The notes below the pieces were generated by a model. The model was not told where the DNA came from. It saw only the letters and a program-made list of their open reading frames with translations, and did not search any database. Shown piece after piece: positions 1 to 4,590 of a stretch of DNA of 11,789 nt. The DNA is from Yinghuangia elevatio. Its GTDB lineage: Bacteria > Actinomycetota > Actinomycetes > Streptomycetales > Streptomycetaceae. Numbering within the stretch: position 1 is the stretch's first letter; each line of letters begins with the position of its first letter. The position numbers and the translations under genes are program-made. The stretch covers positions 1-11,789 of the forward strand of contig NZ_JBEZFP010000208.1 of assembly GCF_040649515.1 (NCBI RefSeq). Reading direction: 5' to 3'.

Positions 1-65
1 GCGGCCCAGGGCGAGTCCGCGGAAGTCCGCCCCGGGGCCGAGACGGGGCGGCGCAGGCTGGAGCC

Positions 66-275
66 ATGGAGCCCACGGACGAGGCCGGCACCGGGACATG
101 GGCCTGGGTCGAACTGCACGGCGGGCCAATGGACGGTGAACAAGCCTGGTGTCCGCGTACTCGTGGAAGTCCCCAGCGACATACGGGTGAACGTCCCCAG
201 TCGTCAGGCCACGTCCTTGTGCCGTTGTCCGGTTCGCATGACGCTCCCTGCCGCATGTGGGCGTTCACACCCTGA
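66..275 (+). pseudogene. Small HGGPMDG-motif protein, probably frameshifted
   Basis: A 69-residue frame begins MEPTDEAG and contains WVELHGGPMDG at residues 14-24. From memory this resembles the N-terminal signature of very small actinobacterial and phage-associated proteins of unknown function. After this motif the frame becomes arginine-rich and unconvincing. The +1-shifted frame over about 150-200 instead reads VRVLVEVPSDIRV, which looks like the natural continuation. The original frame then regains sense as GHVLVPLSGSHDAPCRMW before the stop. Two compensating indels, or simple decay, would explain this. The frame is open back to the window edge, so the true start could lie outside; the GGAG before ATG 66 is only 2 nt away. 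The function is unknown. An intact but divergent gene remains possible. Confidence 0.35.
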
Positions 276-289
276 GAAGCCGCTCCAGC

Positions 290-518
290 ATGAACGACGC
301 ATCCTCCGATGGGCTGATGAGCATTCGGGGGCTGTCTGTGGGGTTGGGAGGTCCCGGTGCGGTGGCTCGATACGGATTTCGGGTGCTACGCGTTGTGTCC
401 GGAGTCGTATCTCACGGATTGGGTCGGCACCGAGGCGGATGCGGTGGGAATGGAGTACGTCGGGAGAGTTGCCCTGCCTGATCACGGCGAGATCCTCACA
501 CGCTCCGCCGACGGTTGA
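290..518 (+). pseudogene. Small unknown protein, reading frame interrupted
   Basis: ATG 290 opens a frame starting MNDASSDGLMSIRGL, 15 bases after the stop of the preceding small gene. The convincing coding part is in another frame, open from 321 to the TGA at 516-518. Its sequence there includes FGCYALCPESYLTDW, VGTEADAVGMEYVG and ends GEILTRSADG. A GTG at 357 could start a 53-residue product, but no good ribosome binding site is seen. The simplest reading is one short gene broken by a frameshift near 320-345. I do not recognise the family. It lies in line with the preceding HGGPMDG piece, so both may come from one decaying accessory operon. Confidence 0.3.
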
Positions 519-845
519 CGGCTGATGAAGGCGCTCCGGGGCGGCGCTGGTCGGTCAACGGCAGGTCGTCGCGCTGCCGTGCCTCCAGTCCACGCGCGAC
601 GGCAACCAGCCCCGAACGATTAACTCGACACGTTCCCGAGCTATGGGGATACCGAGCAGGCGACGGACGGGACAACTCACCGCACGATGCTCCAGCAGCC
701 CTGGGAGGCGCCCAGAGCCACCCACCGACGCGGACCCCGATCCCAGCGAGCCACCTCCCACCAACTGCCCCGCTCAGCAGCCCCGGCGTCTGGTGGAACC
801 CACTTGATCTGGCCGCGTTCACCTGTACGCGGCTGGGACGTTCGC
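519..845. other. Stretch without a credible gene
   Basis: Reading frames are open here only because of high GC content. Their products are arginine/proline/serine-rich and change character with no conserved motif on either strand. No ribosome binding site with a sensible start, no tRNA-like cloverleaf and no strong hairpin was found. Given the gene fragments on both sides, this is most likely eroded coding DNA. Confidence 0.45.
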
Positions 846-989
846 GTGTCCGCCTACACCTGGTGCCGTACCGACGGCGACGACCCCGGCACCGCGCTGA
901 TCAGCGAGCTGGGCACATACGAAGGGGGCCGGTCCTGGTACGCCCCGGACGCCGACGGCATCTGGCGCTGGGAAGGTGACAGCCCCTGA
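846..989 (+). CDS. C-terminal part of a small GRSWYAPD...W.WEG-type protein
   Basis: From GTG 846 a 47-residue frame contains YTWCRTDGDDPGTAL and ends GRSWYAPDADGIWRWEGDSP at a TGA. The tail, a tyrosine/proline/aspartate turn followed by W-x-W-E-x-D-x-P, is what I associate with the C-terminus of very small actinobacterial/phage proteins that begin with a GGP.DG motif; this is from memory and unchecked. The frame extends upstream to 687, but that part is arginine/serine-rich and not protein-like. Either the product is only about 47 residues or this is the 3' remnant of a longer gene. No clear ribosome binding site precedes GTG 846. The matching N-terminal motif lies about 700 bases upstream, at 66-150. 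Function unknown. Confidence 0.4.
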   Translation: MSAYTWCRTDGDDPGTALISELGTYEGGRSWYAPDADGIWRWEGDSP

Positions 990-1010
990 GACCAGCGCTC
1001 CTGGGAAGCG

Positions 1011-1040
1011 ACGTTTGGGTGACGTTCAAGTGAACGTTTG
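1011..1040. promoter_or_regulatory. Palindromic operator-like site with flanking direct repeats
   Basis: ACGTTCA-AG-TGAACGT (1022-1037) is a perfect 7-bp inverted repeat with a 2-bp spacer. ACGTTTG occurs as a direct repeat at 1011-1017 and 1034-1040, 23 bp apart. The related GTGAACGT also occurs near 187-194. The geometry suits a dimeric repressor, but no gene with a clear start lies immediately downstream, so the target is unknown. Confidence 0.35.
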
Positions 1041-1170
1041 CCCGACGTCGGACACGTCACCCGCAGAGCGCTGACCAGCGGCGGTCCCCGTGATTTCTCG
1101 GGACCACCTACGTATGCGGCCCCCATTTGGCGGTGGTTGCCTCAGGCGGTCGCTGCGGCGCCGATCCTTT

Positions 1171-1257
1171 AGTGCTCGTCTGGGACCGCTCCGCCTACCT
1201 CGCGGGGCCGTTCCGGCGGTGACGCCATCCCAGCGGACGGTTCCCCAGACGAGCACT
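1171..1257. repeat. Long imperfect inverted repeat, 38-nt loop
   Basis: The left arm begins AGTGCTCGTCTGGG (1171-1184) and continues to 1194. The right arm (1233-1257) is its reverse complement: 14 bp are perfect, followed by a further 9 or so paired bases with small gaps. The loop is 1195-1232. The right arm overlaps the TAA stop of the minus-strand membrane protein gene (1257-1595). It could therefore form a large terminator-like hairpin in that transcript, although no T-run follows. Alternatively it could be a small terminal-inverted-repeat element; no target duplication is obvious. Confidence 0.5.
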
Positions 1258-1595
1258 TACGGCGGTCCGCCGGGCGGTGGCCGTGGGGTTTGGCGCAGGG
1301 TGACAGGGCTGAGCAGGACGTCGGCCCGCTGGGCGGGGTCGGTGATGGCACGGGCGGCGTAGACGGCCTCGTCCTCCAGTTGAGCGGTGCGGCGGCGTTG
1401 GTCGCGGGCGGCGGCCAGGTCGTCGTCGGCGGCGGCGAGTTCGGCGCGGGCCTGGCGGTGCCGGATGACCAGGTGCAGCACGAACGCGGCGACGGCGAGG
1501 ACGACGGCGGGCACCGCGACCCACGGGGGCAGCCTCGCGGCCGAGGCGAGCAGCGCGCCGACGAGCGCGGTGGCGGTGGTGGGCAGGGTGGTCAC
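1257..1595 (-). CDS. Small membrane protein with coiled-coil tail
   Basis: The predicted product has 112 residues. The GTG start at 1595 was chosen because GGGGAG lies 5 nt upstream and because the longer in-frame extension is arginine-rich and not protein-like. Residues 8-22 are mildly hydrophobic. Residues 24-46 (PPWVAVPAVVLAVAAFVLHL and following) form a clear membrane segment. A charged Ala/Arg/Asp/Glu helix at about 47-82 (ARAELAAADDDLAAARDQRR) is probably a coiled coil. The tail is short and proline-rich. Membrane insertion with a cytoplasmic coiled coil is inferred; the function is unknown. It is transcribed divergently from the helix-turn-helix gene at 1803, with about 207 bp between. 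The long inverted repeat overlaps its stop. Confidence 0.65.
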   Translation of the reverse strand: MTTLPTTATALVGALLASAARLPPWVAVPAVVLAVAAFVLHLVIRHRQARAELAAADDDLAAARDQRRRTAQLEDEAVYAARAITDPAQRADVLLSPVTLRQTPRPPPGGPP

Positions 1596-1731
1596 GGCGG
1601 CTCCCCGCAGGGCCCGGCCCCCGGTGGTTCCGGAGGGTGTGCGACCACGGTGGGAGGGCTTCCGCGTCCGGGCCGTGCGCTCCGGACCGATCACCGGGAA
1701 CGGACGCCCGGAACCGGGATTCGCCTGCTCA

Positions 1732-1776
1732 GGCGGGTGTCCGCCGCGTACGCTCCGGACATGGCGGACACCCGCC
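1732..1776. promoter_or_regulatory. Perfect 14-bp inverted repeat upstream of HTH gene
   Basis: GGCGGGTGTCCGCC (1732-1745) and GGCGGACACCCGCC (1763-1776) are perfect reverse complements separated by 17 nt. CGCTCCGGAC occurs at 1678-1687 and again inside the spacer at 1751-1760. The site lies between two divergent genes and just upstream of the ribosome binding site of the helix-turn-helix gene. An autoregulatory operator or a 5'-leader hairpin is the natural reading; neither is proven. Confidence 0.5.
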
Positions 1777-1802
1777 GGACGGCGTGCAGGGGAGGGGACG
1801 GC

Positions 1803-2378
1803 GTGCAGTGGACCGATCTCGACCGGGTGGGCACCGCGGAGGAGTTCGTCGCGGCGCTTGGAGCGCTGCTGAGGTCCACGGGCAAGAGTTCGCGCGCGGT
1901 CGCGGTCGAGACGACGGTGTCCAACAGCGTCGCGCACGGCCTGGTCAAGGGCACCGGCGGCATCCCGACCGAGGAGACGGTGCGGCTGCTGGCCACCGCG
2001 TACGCGTCCAGTGCGCTGCCGAGCTGGCTGAGCACCCGGGCCCGCGTGGAGGAGAACCGGCCGCGACCCGCGAAGGCGACCGTGGAGCAGTTGCAGAAGC
2101 AGATCGACGCGCTCCGCGGCCAACTCGCCGAAGTGCTCGACGCGGTCACCGAGCTGGTCGAGCTGAACCGGGCCGAGGCGGTGTCACCGGAGGAGCAGCG
2201 GCGGCGCCGGAAGGCGGACGAACGGGCCCGCCGCGACCGGCTGAAGCAGCGGCAGGCCAACGCGCACCGGTGGTTCCTCAGCCGCCTGCACCCACCACTT
2301 CTGGTCAAGACACAGATGCAAGTGAACCGACACCTCGCCCTACGACAGGCAACGGCATCTGGGTTACCAGATCAGTGA
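1803..2378 (+). CDS. Helix-turn-helix / coiled-coil protein (XRE-like)
   Basis: GTG 1803 is preceded by a strong GGGGAGGGG ribosome binding site, so it is preferred to ATG 1761, which lies inside the inverted repeat. The product is 191 residues. Residues 11-68 (AEEFVAALGALLRSTGKSSR, a loop, then TEETVRLLATAY) have the spacing of the XRE-like N-terminal DNA-binding fold common in actinobacterial regulators. Residues 92-122 (VEQLQKQIDALRGQLAEVLD) form a heptad coiled coil. Residues 128-157 are very basic (EEQRRRRKADERARRDRLK). It is probably a dimeric DNA-binding protein and may bind the inverted repeat in front of its own gene. The last 25 or so codons use rare third positions, including a TTA at 2364, and overlap the next coding frame, so the true C-terminus may be shorter or altered. 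Confidence 0.6.
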   Translation: MQWTDLDRVGTAEEFVAALGALLRSTGKSSRAVAVETTVSNSVAHGLVKGTGGIPTEETVRLLATAYASSALPSWLSTRARVEENRPRPAKATVEQLQKQIDALRGQLAEVLDAVTELVELNRAEAVSPEEQRRRRKADERARRDRLKQRQANAHRWFLSRLHPPLLVKTQMQVNRHLALRQATASGLPDQ

Positions 2379-2604
2379 TGTCGACGAGTTCCTCGCGAGC
2401 CTGCGCGAGATCGCCCCCACGGGCATGCACGAGTTGCAGATGATCGTGCGGGCGCGCGGCGGGAAGCTCGCACGCGAGGAGAGCCAATACGACCTCGCTG
2501 TCTGCACCGCCGACAGTGTTCAGACGATGCTCTACCAACTGAACCAAGACATCGCCGAGTACGTCTGGCGCGCCACCGGCGACGACCCCGCACCCACCAA
2601 GTGA
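2326..2604 (+). pseudogene. Short unknown protein without a start codon
   Basis: A 92-residue frame opens after the TGA at 2323-2325 and ends at TGA 2602. It reads TDTSPYDRQRHLGYQ, then ISDVDEFLASLREIAPTG, AREESQYDLAVCTADS, TMLYQLNQDIAEYVWRATG and ends DDPAPTK. Third-position GC is good from the first codon. There is no ATG, GTG or TTG near the beginning. GTG 2322 overlaps the preceding TGA, and removing a single A after it would give V-TDTSPYDRQ. A one-base insertion at the start codon is therefore the likeliest explanation. The alternative is a shorter 59-residue protein from ATG 2425, but that leaves clearly coding sequence untranslated. The fold looks helical and the family is not recognised. 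It overlaps the end of the HTH frame in a different frame. Confidence 0.45.
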
Positions 2605-2610
2605 CCATGA

Positions 2611-2856
2611 CACCCAGGCCACTCACGGGCCGCCCGTCCCCTGGACGATCCGCGGATCAGTCCGTTCGAACTCCCTACTACACAAGACGACGAAGCACCC
2701 GCCTCGGATGGGTCGCCGCGACCAGCTCCGTGGGATGACCTTGGCGACAGACGCCTGAGCGTTCCGCTGCCGGCCACCGCGGTGCACCTGACGATCCGGG
2801 CGGTCGATGACGCGCTGGATCGATCTGCCCTTGGCCTCCCGCCCCTTCCAGAGTGA
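2611..2856 (+). pseudogene. Short unknown acidic protein without a start codon
   Basis: This frame opens after the TGA at 2608-2610, which overlaps ATG 2607, and runs to TGA 2854. The coding-like part includes LDDPRISPFELPTTQDDEAP, APWDDLGDRRLSVPLPATAV and HLTIRAVDDALDRSALG, ending GLPPLPE. Codon bias is good and the sequence is protein-like from about 2641. No start codon exists in this frame. ATG 2607, 2 nt after the preceding stop, would fit an operon start but leads into another frame (43 codons to TGA). A one-base shift between about 2611 and 2642 would join the two. The family is not recognised. It appears to follow the preceding frame in one operon and shares its start problem. Confidence 0.4.
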
Positions 2857-2861
2857 TGGCG

Positions 2862-2933
2862 CGGTGTAGCCGCCACACCGTTCGTGGAGCCGTCACCGTG
2901 ACGCCTCCACGAACGGCAACGTGACGGCGTCAC
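2862..2933. terminator. Nested palindromes, probable bidirectional terminator
   Basis: CGGTGT/ACACCG form a 6-bp stem (2862-2867 with 2875-2880). It overlaps a larger palindrome with CCGTTCGTGGAG (2878-2889) pairing perfectly with CTCCACGAACGG (2905-2916). Inside that loop, CGTCAC-C-GTGACG (2891-2903) is again a palindrome. GTGACG-G-CGTCAC follows at 2921-2933. The cluster lies between the end of the plus-strand frames (2856) and the end of the convergent minus-strand gene (3090), where a bidirectional terminator is expected. There is no T-run. Confidence 0.5.
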
Positions 2934-3089
2934 AACCCCGACCGGGCCCGTGACATGCACCGGGGCAGTTCCGAGACGAGCACTCATCCGGTCCACCGGC
3001 CCCGGCCTTGGTCGAGTCGTGCTCGGCGCCGGGCGCCCATCGGGCCGTGCGATTTCGTGCGCGTCCGCCCCGGGGGTCGGTGACCGGGG

Positions 3090-3824
3090 CTACGGGGAGC
3101 CGATCGTGCAGGTCACCGCGTGCTCGTTGATCACCACCCTGCCGGTGTCCTTGCCTCCCACCCGAGTCCGCCACCCGCCGGTCTTCACGCCGGACACGGT
3201 CAGCCGGCACTCCCCGACCGGGAGGCCGGTGAAGGTGCGGGTGAAGGTGTACCGGATCCGGGCGCGGGTTCCGGTCTGCCGCTCGGCGATCGGTTCGGAG
3301 GAGATGACCGCCCCGTCGGGGCCGGTGAGGGTGAGGGTGACGCTCAATGCCGTGACGATCCCTTCGTGCCCCTCGTCCTCCCACAGGAGCTCGTTCCAGA
3401 ACTGCGGGACGGCCTCGAAGGTGGCCGTCAGCTTCTGGAAGTCCCCGGCCCAGCCGACCTGTCCGGTCAGCGCCGCCTTCACCCGGGAGAAGTTCCCGTG
3501 GTCGCCCTTGTGGACGGTGAGGTCCGACGCCGGATCCCGGACCGTGTGGCCCTCGAAATCGGTGCGGCCGGTGTTGATCCAGTCGACACTCCTGCCGGGG
3601 CCCGCACCACACCGCATGACGTAGCGCTTGCCGGCGAGCTCCCCGACCTTCAGCGTGCCGACGGGCAGGTGCGCGTCGACGACCCGGTCCCGGCACTGGA
3701 GGACCTGACCCGGGACCAGGTCGTCGAGCTGCGGCGCCCGGAGGACCACGACCCGGCGCTGACGACCATCGACCGCCGGGCCCGGACTTGCCCCCGGGAC
3801 TGTCGCAGTCCCGTGATCGCGCAC
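3090..3824 (-). CDS. Unknown four-cysteine, probably beta-rich protein
   Basis: The frame is 244 residues from GTG 3824, the furthest start possible: an in-frame TAA lies 18 nt upstream and no good ribosome binding site is visible. The first 25 or so residues look unstructured, so a later GTG is possible. The body alternates short beta-like stretches (TLKVGELAGKRYVMRCG, ALSVTLTLTGPDGAVISS, RYTFTRTFTGLPVGECRLTV). It has four cysteines at about 44, 72, 206 and 239, enough for two disulfides. That pattern suggests an extracytoplasmic domain, but no signal peptide or membrane segment is present, so the 5' end may have been lost. The C-terminus is VINEHAVTCTIGSP. Family and function are not recognised. 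It is divergent from the TetR gene, with 39 bp between starts, and its start region overlaps that promoter. Confidence 0.6.
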   Translation of the reverse strand: MRDHGTATVPGASPGPAVDGRQRRVVVLRAPQLDDLVPGQVLQCRDRVVDAHLPVGTLKVGELAGKRYVMRCGAGPGRSVDWINTGRTDFEGHTVRDPASDLTVHKGDHGNFSRVKAALTGQVGWAGDFQKLTATFEAVPQFWNELLWEDEGHEGIVTALSVTLTLTGPDGAVISSEPIAERQTGTRARIRYTFTRTFTGLPVGECRLTVSGVKTGGWRTRVGGKDTGRVVINEHAVTCTIGSP

Positions 3825-3828
3825 GCTC

Positions 3829-3857
3829 TTGCCAGAATATTAAGACTGGTCTATTTT
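3829..3857 (+). promoter_or_regulatory. TetR gene promoter with LmrA-type operator
   Basis: TTGCCA (3829-3834) and TATTTT (3852-3857) are separated by 17 nt, good -35/-10 spacing. AGAC-TG-GTCT (3844-3853) lies between them, overlapping the -10. It matches the operator in front of the downstream enzyme gene and would allow autorepression. The start of transcription would fall at about the ATG (3864), so the mRNA is probably leaderless, consistent with the lack of a ribosome binding site. Confidence 0.65.
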
Positions 3858-3863
3858 TCCGGC

Positions 3864-4424
3864 ATGGGCCAGAAGGGTTTGCAGACGCGAGGACGGCTTC
3901 TCGACGCCGCGCAGGAACTGATCGAGACCGGCGGGTACTTCGGCGCGGGGCTCAACCAGGTGGTGGCGGAGGCCGGCGCGCCGAAGGGGTCGCTGTACTT
4001 CCACTTCCCCGGCGGCAAGGACCAGCTGATCGCCGAGTCGCTGCGCCGCGGCGGGCAGGAGATCAGCGCCGTGGCACGCGAACTGGCGGACGCCGGCCCG
4101 GACACCACGACCACGGTGACCGCGTTCCTGGACGCGCTCGGCGACCGACTGGAAGGTTCGGACTGGCGCAAGGGCTGCCCCGTGGCCACCGTCGCGCTGG
4201 ACGTCTCGTCGGCCAACGAAGCCCTGCGCGAGGTCTGCGCCGAGGTCTACCTGGCCTGGGAACAACCCCTGCGGGACCGCCTGGCCGCCGACGGCCATCC
4301 GACCCCCGGCGAGACCGCGACCGTGATCCTCGCCCTCATCGAAGGCGCGCTGCTGCTCGCCCGGGTGCACCGGAGCCGGGAACCGCTGGAGCGCGTCGCG
4401 CGGGCCGTACCGGCGCTGCTCTAG
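3864..4424 (+). CDS. TetR-family repressor, LmrA/YxaF type
   Basis: The product has 186 residues, the usual TetR length. The N-terminal DNA-binding domain runs from about 6 to 55: RGRLLDAAQELIETGGYF, then the helix-turn-helix GLNQVVAEAGAPKGSLYFHF with the typical SLYFHF ending. The C-terminal ligand domain has GCPVATVALD at about 104-113, a feature I associate with the LmrA/YxaF branch of TetR. In Bacillus subtilis this branch binds sites containing TAGACCGGTCTA (established knowledge, from memory). Exactly this sequence lies before the next gene, with a close variant in this gene's own promoter. The regulator therefore very probably represses itself and the reductase/hydrolase gene, with release by a small molecule of unknown nature. 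ATG 3864 was chosen because the TetR fold starts there and the promoter lies directly upstream. Confidence 0.9.
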   Translation: MGQKGLQTRGRLLDAAQELIETGGYFGAGLNQVVAEAGAPKGSLYFHFPGGKDQLIAESLRRGGQEISAVARELADAGPDTTTTVTAFLDALGDRLEGSDWRKGCPVATVALDVSSANEALREVCAEVYLAWEQPLRDRLAADGHPTPGETATVILALIEGALLLARVHRSREPLERVARAVPALL

Positions 4425-4557
4425 ATCTAGACGCCTGGCGTCGCGCCGGGCCGCCCTGCGCTTCGTCCGTCTAGGCCTGATCTACCTGCTGCACCCCGGG
4501 CTCACGGGCCCGCCGGGCCGGACGGCGCATGCAGGTGCGCACGAACCCATGCCCAAA

Positions 4558-4584
4558 TAATATGTAGACCGGTCTAAAGAAGGG
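4558..4584 (+). promoter_or_regulatory. Operator, -10 and RBS of the reductase/hydrolase gene
   Basis: TAATAT (4558-4563) is a plausible -10; no good -35 is seen at the right distance. TAGACCGGTCTA (4565-4576) is a perfect 12-bp palindrome immediately downstream, ideally placed for repression by the upstream TetR protein. AGAAGGG (4578-4584) is the ribosome binding site, 6 nt before ATG 4591. Confidence 0.75.
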
Positions 4585-4590
4585 CTCGTC

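Noticed and set aside
2364..2366. TTA codon in the HTH gene as evidence of bldA-type control
   Set aside because: It lies in the doubtful C-terminal tail, where the coding signal has already moved to another frame.
2655..2690. GTTCGAACT sequence resembling a tRNA T-loop, possible tRNA 3' end or attachment site
   Set aside because: The flanking bases cannot form the 5-bp T-stem and no acceptor, D or anticodon arms can be folded around it.
4421..4519. CTAGATCTAG palindrome and short hairpins (4430-4442, 4507-4519) after the TetR gene as terminators or cloning scars
   Set aside because: The stems are only about 5 bp, no T-run follows, and the surrounding sequence is natural high-GC DNA; not enough for a call.
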